Source: Clostridium sp. AF37-5 (GTDB lineage Bacteria; Bacillota; Clostridia; Lachnospirales; Lachnospiraceae). From it: a stretch of 64,000 nucleotides of DNA. Location: assembly GCF_003477605.1 (NCBI RefSeq), contig NZ_QUDR01000005.1, forward strand, positions 110,026-174,025, given 5' to 3'. How positions within the stretch are numbered: position 1 is the stretch's first letter; each line of letters begins with the position of its first letter. The position numbers were made by a program, and so were the translations under genes. The notes under the pieces are model-generated. The model saw nothing but the letters and a program-made list of their open reading frames with translations. It was not told the DNA's origin and made no database searches. Shown here piece by piece: positions 37,249 to 46,953 of this stretch.

Positions 37249-38130
37249 ATGGAAACAAATAACCTTTATATCTGGTCCATAAAAAATATTAAAAGCAATC
37301 GCATTTCCATTCATGCGGCACAGGTTGCTTTTTTTATCATGGTGTCCTTTTTTCCTTTTTTAATGTTTTTTATTACCTTGTTAAAGCATACTCCCATCAG
37401 TGAAGCGGTTCTTCTTGCCTCCGTACAGAAGGTCATTCCTGCCAGTTTAAGTTCCCTTATTTCAACTTGGCTGAATGAATCGTTTGAGGCATCTACGACC
37501 ATTCTTTCTGCTACCGTTATTTCCGCATTATGGGCCGGTTCAAAAGGGTTTGCCAGTATTGCCTATGAATTGGAAGCAATATATAGTGATGGATTGGATA
37601 AACACCGTTCTTTTTTTTCAAGACGTTTTCATTCCATCTTAGATACCGTTTTGTTTACAATTATGATTATTATCAGCTTAGTTCTTCTTGTTTTTGGCAA
37701 CCAGATTATCCAGTTGATTAATCACTTTCTGCCGTTTATGCAGCACATGACATTACTTTTGTTTTTGCTGCGCTCGGCATTTTCTCTGTTACTGTTTACG
37801 ATTTATTTCGCCTTTTTGTACTATTTTATACCGGGCCGCCATGCGTTGTTTAGGGAAGAACTTCCGGGTGCCATCCTGTCTTCCTTTCTCTGGATTTCGT
37901 TCTCGTATCTGTATTCTTTTTATGTGGATACCTGGGGCACGATTTCATCGATTTACGGCAGTTTGACATCCATTGTCTTCTTGATGTTGTGGCTTTATTT
38001 CTGCATCACTTTTCTTTTTCTTGGTGCGCTTTTAAACAAATATCTGCAAACCTACCACAGCATTCACCCCATCAATGACCTCAGACGGATTTCTGATATT
38101 GTAAAATACTACCTAAAAAGTAAAATTTGA
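37249..38130 (+). CDS. YihY/BrkB-family membrane protein
   Basis: The 293-residue protein has six or so membrane helices and the family motifs ALWAGSKGFASIAYELEAIY and FLWISFSYLYSFYVDTWGT. The family was once called ribonuclease BN in error; its role is unclear, with transport or envelope functions proposed. AAAGGAG lies seven bases before the ATG. Its last 50 bases overlap the end of spoIID on the other strand. Confidence 0.88.
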   Translation: METNNLYIWSIKNIKSNRISIHAAQVAFFIMVSFFPFLMFFITLLKHTPISEAVLLASVQKVIPASLSSLISTWLNESFEASTTILSATVISALWAGSKGFASIAYELEAIYSDGLDKHRSFFSRRFHSILDTVLFTIMIIISLVLLVFGNQIIQLINHFLPFMQHMTLLLFLLRSAFSLLLFTIYFAFLYYFIPGRHALFREELPGAILSSFLWISFSYLYSFYVDTWGTISSIYGSLTSIVFLMLWLYFCITFLFLGALLNKYLQTYHSIHPINDLRRISDIVKYYLKSKI

Positions 38131-39862
38131 GAATTTCCTCGCACTTTTTTCCCTGAGCTGCCATTTGATTGGCACCGTTCTGGCTCATCCCAACGCCGTG
38201 TCCATAACCGCCTCCGGTGAAAATATAAGAATCTCCCTTTTTTTCTATTGTAAAATATCCACTCGGCAGACAACTAAGTCCCGATACCTCTTTTTTATCT
38301 TTTCTTAAATAAATTAATTTCTCTCCGCCAAACAAATTTCTTAAATTATATTCTGTGTAAATCCGCAGTGTATTTTTGCTCCCTGTAATTTGCGCCATCA
38401 CTGCCACACCGCTTTTTCCTCTTTTTAGAATTTCTACTTTTTTGATTTCTCCTAACTCTGTCTGTCCGGTACTGAAAAATGTTCCATCCTTTTGTTTTGT
38501 CTGAATCTGTGTCGGATTTTTTTCATACCGGCTTTTTATCTTTTCGGAAATAAATTGCTGCAATTGTTTTTCAGACACGGTTGTCCGCCAGCGATACCAT
38601 GGCGAATTGGCATCATAACTTTTTGTTTCATCTTTCAAAAATTTAGAAAAATCCGCTTCTTTCTGCAAATCCAGTGTTTTCCTACTATCTCCTAACAACA
38701 CGCACGGCATAAGATAACTTCTGTCTTTTTTCGCAAACCATACCTCCTTAATCCCGGCAGAAACTCCTGCAGAAACAGAATAAAAATAAGTTTCTGCCAC
38801 TTGATTCTCTGCCCACACAACCTGCCCTTTTGTTTCATTAACCGCTGCGATGGACGCAGCATCCTCACGCAGATTGTTATACACTTGGAATGCCACACTA
38901 TCGTCGACGTGCGCACCTAAAGCTGCCAGCCTTTTTCCCGCCATCTGCTTGATGGCATAACTTCTGGCGCATACTGCCTGCGCTTTCAATGCCTCCTTTT
39001 GATATTCGGTCGGCATTTCACTTGGCACAACACTATATAAATATTCCTCTAACGGCAGCTCATTGATTATATGTAATGCCTTGTCCACTAAATCAATTTC
39101 AAAAATCCCCCGGTACTCCGGATGTCCATACTGCTTATTTACACTCTCTACTCGGATTTTACCACCTGAATCCGGTATCACCACGATATGTTCCTTCACG
39201 TTTTGTGCCGTCAGTTTTTGCTTTTCTGATGCATCAAAATGTGTCTTCTTCTTTCCGGCAACCACGGTATACCCGGTTGTCGCTGAAAAACAGACATTTG
39301 GAAAATCATAAGAATGATTCTTTTCATTTTGCAAAATTACACGAATTTTTGCTGTCTTTTCCGCCCTCTCATAAAGCAGTACCGCGCAGATTTTTCCGGA
39401 GGCCGCGACATATTTTGCCTCCGACTCCCCCACCGATAATTCGCTTACTTCACCCGGTGTCACTATGCCATCACTTTTCAGATGATAAACACAAAATTCT
39501 GCATCCAGTGAAACGAAACCATAATTTTCAATCTGCAGTTTTTTATCCATAATACGCAGAATTTTTCCTTGAATCATATCCGGTTTTTTCCGAACTTTTA
39601 CAACTTTTCCCTGCTCTTCAATCAAGTCTGCTACCCCACTTATTTTTTCTTTGGAAACAGCAGAACGAAGCTGCCACGTTTTTTTCTGCCCGCGCCAGAT
39701 CCCCTCAACTTTCTGTTGTTTTACATCGGTTATGTACACATTGCGATACTCTTTTTTTGTCTTTACGACACGACTCTCCCGAAAGGACTGAAACAGCCAC
39801 AATCCGGCCATACAAAAAAACACAAGAAAAAATACAATAATTACTCTGCCTGTCCTTCTCAA
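38081..39862 (-). CDS. spoIID: SpoIID/LytB-domain peptidoglycan transglycosylase
   Basis: SpoIID is a lytic transglycosylase acting with SpoIIP in engulfment. The 593-residue protein has an N-terminal membrane anchor, a long N-terminal region, and the SpoIID domain with LEEYLYSVVPSEMPTEYQKEALKAQA in part (about 290-320) and GHGVGMSQNGANQMA near the C-terminus. It is longer than the Bacillus protein (about 340), so it may be a SpoIID-like paralogue. TTG at 39860-39862, nine bases after GGGGG, fits better than ATG 39883, which lies inside the terminator arm. A sigma-E-like promoter precedes it. Confidence 0.85.
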   Translation of the reverse strand: MRRTGRVIIVFFLVFFCMAGLWLFQSFRESRVVKTKKEYRNVYITDVKQQKVEGIWRGQKKTWQLRSAVSKEKISGVADLIEEQGKVVKVRKKPDMIQGKILRIMDKKLQIENYGFVSLDAEFCVYHLKSDGIVTPGEVSELSVGESEAKYVAASGKICAVLLYERAEKTAKIRVILQNEKNHSYDFPNVCFSATTGYTVVAGKKKTHFDASEKQKLTAQNVKEHIVVIPDSGGKIRVESVNKQYGHPEYRGIFEIDLVDKALHIINELPLEEYLYSVVPSEMPTEYQKEALKAQAVCARSYAIKQMAGKRLAALGAHVDDSVAFQVYNNLREDAASIAAVNETKGQVVWAENQVAETYFYSVSAGVSAGIKEVWFAKKDRSYLMPCVLLGDSRKTLDLQKEADFSKFLKDETKSYDANSPWYRWRTTVSEKQLQQFISEKIKSRYEKNPTQIQTKQKDGTFFSTGQTELGEIKKVEILKRGKSGVAVMAQITGSKNTLRIYTEYNLRNLFGGEKLIYLRKDKKEVSGLSCLPSGYFTIEKKGDSYIFTGGGYGHGVGMSQNGANQMAAQGKKCEEILKFYFLGSILQYQKSV

Positions 39863-39870
39863 AATAAAAA

Positions 39871-39902
39871 TCCCCCTTTGCATTATAGTTTATGCAAAGA
39901 GG
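39871..39902 (-). terminator. fabH terminator whose 3' arm contains the spoIID Shine-Dalgarno
   Basis: On minus, CCCTCTTTGCAT pairs with ATGCAAAGGGGG around an 8-base loop, followed by ATTTTTATTTT. The AAAGGGGG of the 3' arm is the spoIID Shine-Dalgarno. Confidence 0.8.
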
Positions 39903-39916
39903 GATATATATATTAC
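39887..39916 (-). promoter_or_regulatory. Sigma-E-like promoter of spoIID
   Basis: On minus, GTAATATA (39909-39916), 14 bases, CATAAACT (39887-39894) match the sigma-E pattern GKMATATT-n14-CATACAHT at seven of eight positions each. spoIID is a sigma-E gene in Bacillus, which supports the reading. Confidence 0.6.
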
Positions 39917-40887
39917 CATTCAATGAGCATTGCGCCCCAAGTTAATCCACCGCCAAAGCCTGACAAAATAATTTTATCTCCTCGCTCTAATAAATGATTG
40001 CGGTTTAACTCATCAAGTAATATCGGAATACTTGCAGACGATGTATTTCCATAACGGTCAAGATTCATCGGAAACTTATCAATGTCCACCTTCAGTCGTT
40101 TCGCAATCAGTTCCAAAATTCTGACATTTGCCTGATGCAGTACAAAGAATTTAATGTCATCTACATCCGTTTCTGTTTTTTTCAAAATCTGCTTCACACA
40201 ACGTGGCACCATGGTAACGGCAAACCGAAACACTGCCTGACCATCCATGCGGATATAGTCTTTTTTTCGTTTAGAATTATGAAATGGATTTTGAATTCCA
40301 CGACCTTTACACGTAAGTACATCACCCTGTGTACCATCTGATCCGGTCACACTGGCAATCAGTCCTCCTACATTAGAATCATCTTTTTGAACAATCGCAG
40401 CCCCTGAGCCATCCCCAAACAAAATGCAGGAACCTCGGTCTGACCAATCCACTTCTCGAGATAAAGTCTCAGCACCAGCCACAAGAACTGTTTTTGCCAT
40501 TCCCATTTCAATATAAGCATACGCCGTATTTAAGGCAAATAAAAATCCGGAACACGCAGCATTAATATCAAAGCAAGTTGCCCGTATCGCACCAATTGCT
40601 CCCTGTACCGAACAGGATGTACTTGGCACATACGTATCCGCCGATACCGTGGCTACAATAATCAGATCTAACTCATCGGCTCCTATCCCCGCATTTTCCA
40701 GTGCAGCCTCTGCCGCATGAGCAGCCATATAAGTCGTTCCTTCTTTTCCATTCGAGAGATGTCTTTCTTTTATACCGGTTCGCTGTCGAATCCACTCATC
40801 ATCTGTATCCACGATGGTGGACAAAAAGTTATTATCCGCTACTTTTTTTGGAAGGTAACTGCCGGTTCCTATAATTCTGACTGACAT
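39913..40887 (-). CDS. fabH: 3-oxoacyl-ACP synthase III
   Basis: FabH condenses acetyl-CoA with malonyl-ACP to start fatty acid synthesis. The 324-residue protein has catalytic Cys112 in DINAACSGF, the His of LHQAN and the Asn of YGNTSSAS. It starts after AAGGGG. It is alone here; the rest of the fab cluster is elsewhere. Its promoter is flanked by CGTAGT/ACTACG boxes. Confidence 0.95.
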   Translation of the reverse strand: MSVRIIGTGSYLPKKVADNNFLSTIVDTDDEWIRQRTGIKERHLSNGKEGTTYMAAHAAEAALENAGIGADELDLIIVATVSADTYVPSTSCSVQGAIGAIRATCFDINAACSGFLFALNTAYAYIEMGMAKTVLVAGAETLSREVDWSDRGSCILFGDGSGAAIVQKDDSNVGGLIASVTGSDGTQGDVLTCKGRGIQNPFHNSKRKKDYIRMDGQAVFRFAVTMVPRCVKQILKKTETDVDDIKFFVLHQANVRILELIAKRLKVDIDKFPMNLDRYGNTSSASIPILLDELNRNHLLERGDKIILSGFGGGLTWGAMLIEW

Positions 40888-40924
40888 AACATTTCCCCTT
40901 TATCCTAAATTCAAACATTGTATA

Positions 40925-40994
40925 GTATAAAGCCTTACTACGCCACTTGTCAATCGTAGTCATCAATACTACGTGTTAGCATTTTTCGTACTAC
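40925..40994 (-). promoter_or_regulatory. fabH promoter with CGTAGT/ACTACG boxes
   Basis: On minus, TTGACA (40948-40953) and TTATAC (40925-40930) are 17 bases apart. Just upstream of the -35 is the palindrome CGTAGT-n7-ACTACG (40955-40973). Another ACTACG lies in the spacer (40937-40942) and CGTACTAC at 40987. They suggest an operator for a lipid-biosynthesis repressor, none of which is in the window. Confidence 0.6.
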
Positions 40995-41009
40995 TTTTTG
41001 TCTTATTCA

Positions 41010-41537
41010 TTAAATTATTGTATGAAACCGCTCATAAAAAATACGTTTAAACACCCGGTACGCGACATCATAAACAAACCATCCGATCACACCGGCAGGA
41101 ATTAACAGTGGGTAAAAAGCGGTCATTTTCTGCATCACATCTCCAAATAAAAGTTTTGGAAAAAAGAATATCATCGGAACATATATTAAAAGGAATATCA
41201 TAAGCCTTATTACACAATGAACCCATTCTTTCGGATTCTTTTTTTGCATCAGTAAAAAAATCCCTTCTGATAAAAGTATGTAAGCAGCAAGTGCAAGATA
41301 TAAAATCACATGCATCTTATCCGGATTCACAAAAAAGTCCAGTGCTGCACAAACAAAATAAAAAAGGATTCCCTCTTTGATTCCAAAGCGAACTACAATA
41401 ATTCCTAACAGATATGCCGCCAATGCTGTAAAAAACACGGTATTTACAGAAATAACAGTACCAAGCACCGTAAAAACCGTGCTCAGTGCTGCGAATACAC
41501 CTAATATTGCTATTTTCTTCGTCTTATTTACATGCAT
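41010..41537 (-). CDS. Hypothetical five- or six-TM membrane protein
   Basis: The protein of about 175 residues has five or six membrane helices beginning [20 protein letters not shown]. The opening helix resembles substrate-binding (S) components of ECF transporters or DUF2232-like proteins, but I cannot assign it. It starts at ATG 41535-41537 (or GTG 41543) and overlaps the DnaJ-domain gene by about ten bases, so it is the last gene of the DUF5685-DnaJ operon. Confidence 0.65.
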   Translation of the reverse strand: MHVNKTKKIAILGVFAALSTVFTVLGTVISVNTVFFTALAAYLLGIIVVRFGIKEGILFYFVCAALDFFVNPDKMHVILYLALAAYILLSEGIFLLMQKKNPKEWVHCVIRLMIFLLIYVPMIFFFPKLLFGDVMQKMTAFYPLLIPAGVIGWFVYDVAYRVFKRIFYERFHTII

Positions 41538-42193
41538 GAGCACAAATCTCCTCCCATACATTCACAACAAGAATCAGCAATCCACAAATCACAACAGGGA
41601 TTGCCGGTTCCGCATGCACTGCCGCCACCGTAGTTTCCATAGCCACCGTAACTGCCGTAGCCGCCATAACCACCGCCAAATGGATTTCCACCAAACGGAC
41701 TCGCACCGCCTCCACGCTGCAGCTGCTGATAATACTGCTGGTATTCAGGATTAGAAGGGTCTAACTCGACTGCCCTTTTGGCATAATCCATCGCAACCAC
41801 ATTATTTCCCAAGCCAAGGTTTGCATACGAACTGAAATAATACCATCTGGCACTTCTGTTTTCCATACTGTTTAACACGTTAATCGCCTCATTAAAACGA
41901 CGTGCCCGGATGTAATTCATCGCAGCCATCAGATGCTGGTCTTCTTCGGTATATTCTCCGCCATCACCGTAACCGCCGTAACTTTGATTTGTCTTACCGG
42001 AGCGCTCATTAACAATCTGGTTATAAGCTTCTTGTACTTCGCGGAATTTTTCTTCCGCCCAGTTTTTCTGCGATTCATCCGAATAGGAATCCGGATGATA
42101 TTTCCGGCTTAATGTGCGGTATGCCTTTTTAATCTCGCGATCCGTTGCTCCTCTTGTCACTCCTAATACTGAATATGGGTCTCTTGTCATCAT
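41528..42193 (-). CDS. J-domain protein with TPR-like and Gly/Cys-rich tail
   Basis: Residues 3-68 are a J domain with the HPD tripeptide ([11 protein letters not shown]), which would stimulate an Hsp70. A helical pair of TPR-like units follows (80-150), then a Gly/Tyr-rich stretch (160-195) and a short Cys-rich tail ([20 protein letters not shown]). This is not a classical DnaJ. It overlaps the DUF5685 stop (ATGA) and the membrane-protein start, so the three genes are coupled. Confidence 0.9.
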   Translation of the reverse strand: MMTRDPYSVLGVTRGATDREIKKAYRTLSRKYHPDSYSDESQKNWAEEKFREVQEAYNQIVNERSGKTNQSYGGYGDGGEYTEEDQHLMAAMNYIRARRFNEAINVLNSMENRSARWYYFSSYANLGLGNNVVAMDYAKRAVELDPSNPEYQQYYQQLQRGGGASPFGGNPFGGGYGGYGSYGGYGNYGGGSACGTGNPCCDLWIADSCCECMGGDLCSCM

Positions 42194-43005
42194 TTCCTCC
42201 GTTTCTTTTCATCCGTCACCCAGACACCTTCGTATAAAATATTTCTTAAAATCGGTAAATCCTGTTCCAGTGGTAACTTTTCAAACTCGGCAATTGCCAT
42301 CCGAAGTGTTCCATCCAGCATTTCTCTTATTGTTTCTTCTAAGTCTTCTTCTCCGATTCGGTTCATAAACGGATTATAGCATCCTTTTTTTTCATCGTCT
42401 GCCAAATCCATAAAGGCGTCCATCATATAAATAAATTTACCAAGGTAAAAACCAAAAGCACGTAAAATCTCCTGAAAAGCATCCTCTTTCCAAACAAACA
42501 ATTCTGCCATCAGACTGCCAAACGGTCTCGCTGCTGCATCAATATCCTGACAATTTTCTTTCTCTAATTCTGCAAGTTCTTTTAGTGCTTTTTCAATTGC
42601 CTCAGCTTGTCTTTTATACTTTTTCTCAATCTTTTTCTTTTTTGCAGCAAAAACCTTCATCCCCAAAAAACCGCTTATTTTTCTTTCGTCTTCCCAATCA
42701 TCTTTTAAGTGGTCATACGTTAAAAGAATGTTCATGTCCGACGCATAAAACGATACTTCATTCTGTATCATATACTGCTTCTTTGCCGGATGAATCAGAC
42801 AGTGCTTTCTCATTTCTTCCTCTTTTGGTTCATATAAAGAACTCAATAAAATCACAAGAAATGTCATATCATAAGTAAGTGTCATCTGTCCGCGCCTGCC
42901 ATGGTTTTTCAAAAGTGTATGACACAGTCCGCAGTAATATCCTTTGTATCTGGCAAATTCTCTTATCTTTAATTCCGGTTTATTTGCCGTTACATAACCA
43001 AACAT
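42190..43005 (-). CDS. DUF5685-family protein
   Basis: The 271-residue, mostly helical protein starts [17 protein letters not shown] and has [28 protein letters not shown] and [11 protein letters not shown]. These match DUF5685, a family of unknown function in Clostridia, often next to a J-domain gene as here. It may have an isoprenoid-synthase-like helical fold; that is a guess from the DD motifs. Confidence 0.8.
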   Translation of the reverse strand: MFGYVTANKPELKIREFARYKGYYCGLCHTLLKNHGRRGQMTLTYDMTFLVILLSSLYEPKEEEMRKHCLIHPAKKQYMIQNEVSFYASDMNILLTYDHLKDDWEDERKISGFLGMKVFAAKKKKIEKKYKRQAEAIEKALKELAELEKENCQDIDAAARPFGSLMAELFVWKEDAFQEILRAFGFYLGKFIYMMDAFMDLADDEKKGCYNPFMNRIGEEDLEETIREMLDGTLRMAIAEFEKLPLEQDLPILRNILYEGVWVTDEKKRRK

Positions 43006-43059
43006 CCAGTTTCTCCTATAAACGGTAACAATTCAGACACATAGGAAGTCTCTAACTCA

Positions 43060-43467
43060 TCACGTTTTCTTAATAAATTCAAATCGACATTTCGGACACG
43101 AAATCGCAATTTTTCCACGTCCCTTTGGCACACGAATGGTCTGGTGGCACTTCGGGCATCGATATAACTTTTTTGTTCCACTCCGCTCTTTCATACGAAG
43201 TCTGCAAAACTTAAAGTAGTTTTTTACCGGGTTCCAGAATTTCAAAAATTTCTGATTTTCTCTCTGGCGGTTCACAATATTTCTCGAAAAGCAGCGGAAG
43301 AAATAAAGTACAATCACAAGCATACTGACAAGTGCAAATATCGGTGCCGCCACCGTTCTTATAAAAATCCGCTGTAACACAAATAATAGTAAATACAGGA
43401 CAAACAAGAAATTTCCAAACTGATCATTTCCATATCTGCCATACATCATCCGTCGAAACCAATTCAT
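43060..43467 (-). CDS. Membrane protein with C-terminal zinc ribbon
   Basis: The 135-residue protein has two membrane helices (about 17-58) and a C-terminal zinc ribbon with two Cys pairs, CPKCHQTI and CPKCRFEF. No function is known. ATG 43465-43467 lies nine bases after AAAGGA. It probably leads the DUF5685 operon, 54 bases upstream of it. Confidence 0.75.
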   Translation of the reverse strand: MNWFRRMMYGRYGNDQFGNFLFVLYLLLFVLQRIFIRTVAAPIFALVSMLVIVLYFFRCFSRNIVNRQRENQKFLKFWNPVKNYFKFCRLRMKERSGTKKLYRCPKCHQTIRVPKGRGKIAISCPKCRFEFIKKT

Positions 43468-43549
43468 ATCATCACATCCTTTCACCTGTCCCATATAAAA
43501 TAAAACATACTAAAGGATACACCTATTTTGTGAACTTCCTATGAATCTT

Positions 43550-43774
43550 TTACATATTATTTGCTTTCTTCCATTTAAAATACTGGATAGTATAAAACAA
43601 AGAAATCAAAATCCATACGACAAATAAAATAATAAGTGCAGTGTTAAATACGCCCATGGAACCGGAACCAATCAGCAGATTTTTTCCAATAAACAAAATA
43701 GCAATAAAGGCAGCACACACCCAGCAGCTTATCATTTCACTCTTACGGTTACGAATCGCACGTGGTTTACTCAT
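43550..43774 (-). CDS. Small two-TM membrane protein
   Basis: About 74 residues: a basic N-terminus (MSKPRAIRNRKSE) and two membrane helices. I recognise no family. An earlier ATG at 43786 lies in the AAAGGA site; the ATG at 43772-43774 is 11 bases after it. Confidence 0.6.
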   Translation of the reverse strand: MSKPRAIRNRKSEMISCWVCAAFIAILFIGKNLLIGSGSMGVFNTALIILFVVWILISLFYTIQYFKWKKANNM

Positions 43775-43865
43775 AATAATACACATCCTTTACATAATAA
43801 TCCATTGTTTTGCCTTGAGTAATATCCTATAATAGAATTAAAAAAAAATCAAGGAGCGTTTATCT

Positions 43866-45041
43866 ATGAACGAAAATATGAGCGAAAACACAAGGGCACT
43901 GGGATTTTTACCTCCGCTCGGATGGAATTCTTGGAATACATTTACATGGGATATTAACGAATCCCTTATTTTTGAAATTGCAGACTGCATGGTAAAAGAC
44001 GGCTATAAAGATGCCGGCTACGAATATCTTGTTATCGATGACTGCTGGAGTCTGAAAGAACGAAACGAAAACGGTCATCTAGTTGCCGACCCTAAAAAAT
44101 TTCCACATGGCATGAGGGCGGTTGCCGACTACATCCATAACAAGGGACTGAAATTTGGTATGTATTCCTGCGCCGGCACCCACACCTGTGCCGGTTATCC
44201 GGGAAGCTTTGAGCATGAATTTGAGGATGCAAAGCAATTTGCGGATTTTGGTGTCGATTATCTCAAATACGATTTCTGCTTTAAGCCAAGACATATGTCC
44301 GGAGAGCTTCTTTATAAACGGATGAATTTGGCTCTTCGAAATTGTGGACGCCCAATTTTATTTTCTGCCTGCAACTGGGGTGAGGATAACGTACATAACT
44401 GGATTCGCGAATCCGGTGCCCATATGTACCGCTCCACACCGGATATCCAGGATAACTGGGAATCGATTCAAAAAATCGCCCTGTCCCAAATTGAAAAAGA
44501 AGCGTTCACCGGCTCCTTCTGCCACAATGACATGGACATGCTGGTGGTTGGTATGCATGGTGGCAGCAACGATGATTTTATTGGTTCTATCGGAGGTTGT
44601 ACCGATACGCAGTACAAAACCCACTTTGCTCTCTGGGCTATGATGGGTTCCCCTTTGATGATTGGATGTGATATCAGAAAAGCCACACAGGAGACAAAAG
44701 ATATTCTATTAAACCGTGATTTAATTGCCATTAATCAGGATGTCGAATCTCGTGGGGCTTACCGTGTCCGTGTCGAACCTCAATGGTTCCATGAGGATGA
44801 AGCCTTTGTACTGGTAAAAGTTTTGTCGAATGGTGATTTGGCAATTGGGCTTTTCAACCTCAGTGACCAAAATCGTGAATTAACAATTCAATTCTGGGAT
44901 TTAGGACTTCCTTACGCTTCCGGCATAGCACTGTCTATGTACGACTGCCACGAGCACAAAGAACTCGGTACTTTTAAAGAAAGGTTTGCTGTAACGGTGC
45001 CATCCTGTGACTGTATGGTCGTTCGTGCAAAATTGGTGTGA
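43866..45041 (+). CDS. GH27 alpha-galactosidase (cytoplasmic)
   Basis: The 391-residue GH27 enzyme has PPLGWNSWN near the start, IDDCW, the nucleophile Asp136 in YLKYDFC and acid/base Asp193 in RSTPDIQDNW, followed by a beta-sandwich domain. There is no signal peptide, so it should act on imported alpha-galactosides such as melibiose or galactomannan fragments. AAGGAG precedes the ATG. It overlaps the small Cys-rich gene downstream. No transporter is adjacent. Confidence 0.93.
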   Translation: MNENMSENTRALGFLPPLGWNSWNTFTWDINESLIFEIADCMVKDGYKDAGYEYLVIDDCWSLKERNENGHLVADPKKFPHGMRAVADYIHNKGLKFGMYSCAGTHTCAGYPGSFEHEFEDAKQFADFGVDYLKYDFCFKPRHMSGELLYKRMNLALRNCGRPILFSACNWGEDNVHNWIRESGAHMYRSTPDIQDNWESIQKIALSQIEKEAFTGSFCHNDMDMLVVGMHGGSNDDFIGSIGGCTDTQYKTHFALWAMMGSPLMIGCDIRKATQETKDILLNRDLIAINQDVESRGAYRVRVEPQWFHEDEAFVLVKVLSNGDLAIGLFNLSDQNRELTIQFWDLGLPYASGIALSMYDCHEHKELGTFKERFAVTVPSCDCMVVRAKLV

Positions 45042-45250
45042 ACATGGAACCATCTCAAAATTTATGCAAAAACTGTGAAAAGAAACTTACCTCCGATGAA
45101 AAGGCAATTTACTTAAAATTAGTGGACCGCACAGCATCCCGTTTTCTCTGCCTAGACTGCCTTGGCGAAAAAATGGGATGTGGGCGCGAGCCTCTTGAAA
45201 AAAGAATCCGTTATTATCGGGAAAGCGGCAATTGTGTATTATTCCGCTAA
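45038..45250 (+). CDS. Small Cys-rich protein
   Basis: The 70-codon frame starts at GTG 45038 (overlapping the alpha-galactosidase stop, GTGA) or ATG 45044. CKNCEKKL and CLDCLGEKMGC suggest two zinc-binding pairs. It is probably translationally coupled to the alpha-galactosidase and ends at a strong terminator. Function unknown. Confidence 0.65.
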   Translation: MNMEPSQNLCKNCEKKLTSDEKAIYLKLVDRTASRFLCLDCLGEKMGCGREPLEKRIRYYRESGNCVLFR

Positions 45251-45299
45251 AAAAGGAGTTTCTCCTCTTCATACAAACCAAGAGGAGAAACTCCTTTTT
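45250..45299. terminator. Bidirectional 20-bp terminator
   Basis: A perfect 20-bp stem (45250-45269 with 45280-45299), a 10-base loop and A/T tracts on both sides lie between the convergent small Cys-rich gene and gpmI. Confidence 0.93.
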
Positions 45300-45316
45300 A
45301 TTTTATTAAATCATGA

Positions 45317-46846
45317 TTATTTTTTAATCAACAATGACTTTCCGGTCATTTCAGCCGGCTGTTCCATACCCATCATCTCAATCATAGTTGGAACGATATC
45401 TGCCAGACATCCGCCTTCACGAAGTGTATAATCTTCATCGTAATTTACAAGAACGAATGGAACCGGGTTTGTTGTATGAGCAGTGAATGGTTCGCCATCT
45501 TCATCCAAAAGTTTCTCTGCATTTCCGTGGTCGGCACAGATAAACATCTGTCCATCCACATCCAAAATGGCATCCACTGTTTTGCCAACACATTCATCAA
45601 CTGTCTCAATTGCTTTTATTGCTGCTTCCATAATACCGGTATGACCTACCATATCCGGATTTGCAAAGTTTACGATAATGACATCGTATTTATCCGAACG
45701 AATCGATTCTACCAAATTGTCACAAACTTCGTAAGCACTCATCTCCGGCTGCATATCAAAGGTAGCTACCTTTGGAGAGTTTACAAGAATACGGTCTTCT
45801 CCTTCAAACTGCTTCTCTTCGCCACCATTAAAGAAGAATGTAACATGTGCATACTTCTGTGTCTCAGCCAGGCGAAGCTGTTTTTTACCATGTTTTGCCA
45901 GATATTCACCAAATGTCATTTTTAATTCTTCCGGTGGGAAGGCAACTAATACATTTGGCATCTCAGCATCATACTGTGCCATGCAGACAAACGTGAGTGG
46001 GAAATATCCGTTTCTTCTCTCGAATCCGGTAAATTCCGGATCTACAAAAGCTCTTGTCAGCTGTCTTGCACGGTCCGGACGGAAGTTAAAGAAGATTACA
46101 CTGTCATTTTCATGAATCATACCATTTTTATCAACAACAGTAGGAAGCATAAACTCATCCGTTACATCATTCGCATACGAATCTTTGATTGCCTGTACCG
46201 GGTCATCTGCCTGTACACCTTCACCATATACCAAAGCAGAATATGCTTTTTCCTCACGGTCCCATGCATTATCACGATCCATCGCATAAAAACGTCCGGA
46301 AATCGTAGCAACAGAACCAACACCGATTTCTTTAATCTTAGCAACTAATTCTTCCATATACTCGGCTGCGGATGATGGTGGAACGTCACGTCCGTCAAGG
46401 TAAGCATGAACATATACCTTTTCCAGTCCGTTTTTCTTTGCCATTTCCAAAAGGCCGTATAAATGCTCCATATGGCTGTGCACACCGCCCGGTGACAACA
46501 GTCCCATCAAATGAAGTGCACTGTCATTTTTTTTGCAGTTTTCCATAGCGGCAACAAGTGCTTTATTCTCAAAGAAATCGCCATCCTGAATTGACTTTGA
46601 AATTTTAACAAGCATCTGGTATACGATTCTTCCGGCACCCATGTTGGTGTGTCCGACTTCAGAATTTCCCATCTGTCCGTCCGGCAGACCAACTGCCATA
46701 CCGCTTGCTTCGCCCTGAACAAAAGGATACTTTGCAATTAACTTATCCATAACCGGCGTTTTTGCCTGTTTTACAGCATTTCCTTCTGTCTTATCACTTA
46801 ATCCATATCCATCTAAAATCATTAATACCGTTGGTTTCTTACTCAT
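45317..46846 (-). CDS. gpmI: Phosphoglycerate mutase, 2,3-BPG-independent
   Basis: iPGM interconverts 3- and 2-phosphoglycerate with two manganese ions. The 509-residue protein has MILDGYG (Asp12 ligand), the nucleophile Ser62 in [10 protein letters not shown], and C-terminal metal ligands around ADHGNAE. CGGAGG precedes the ATG. It appears to be monocistronic. Confidence 0.97.
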   Translation of the reverse strand: MSKKPTVLMILDGYGLSDKTEGNAVKQAKTPVMDKLIAKYPFVQGEASGMAVGLPDGQMGNSEVGHTNMGAGRIVYQMLVKISKSIQDGDFFENKALVAAMENCKKNDSALHLMGLLSPGGVHSHMEHLYGLLEMAKKNGLEKVYVHAYLDGRDVPPSSAAEYMEELVAKIKEIGVGSVATISGRFYAMDRDNAWDREEKAYSALVYGEGVQADDPVQAIKDSYANDVTDEFMLPTVVDKNGMIHENDSVIFFNFRPDRARQLTRAFVDPEFTGFERRNGYFPLTFVCMAQYDAEMPNVLVAFPPEELKMTFGEYLAKHGKKQLRLAETQKYAHVTFFFNGGEEKQFEGEDRILVNSPKVATFDMQPEMSAYEVCDNLVESIRSDKYDVIIVNFANPDMVGHTGIMEAAIKAIETVDECVGKTVDAILDVDGQMFICADHGNAEKLLDEDGEPFTAHTTNPVPFVLVNYDEDYTLREGGCLADIVPTMIEMMGMEQPAEMTGKSLLIKK

Positions 46847-46953
46847 ATTTCCTCCGTTCTGAAGTTCTTTTCACTTCTAACTGTATTTTCCTGCCAACAT
46901 CCTATTATAATGGAGTTTGCAGTAGAAATCAATGATAACTTGCTTCAATAAAT

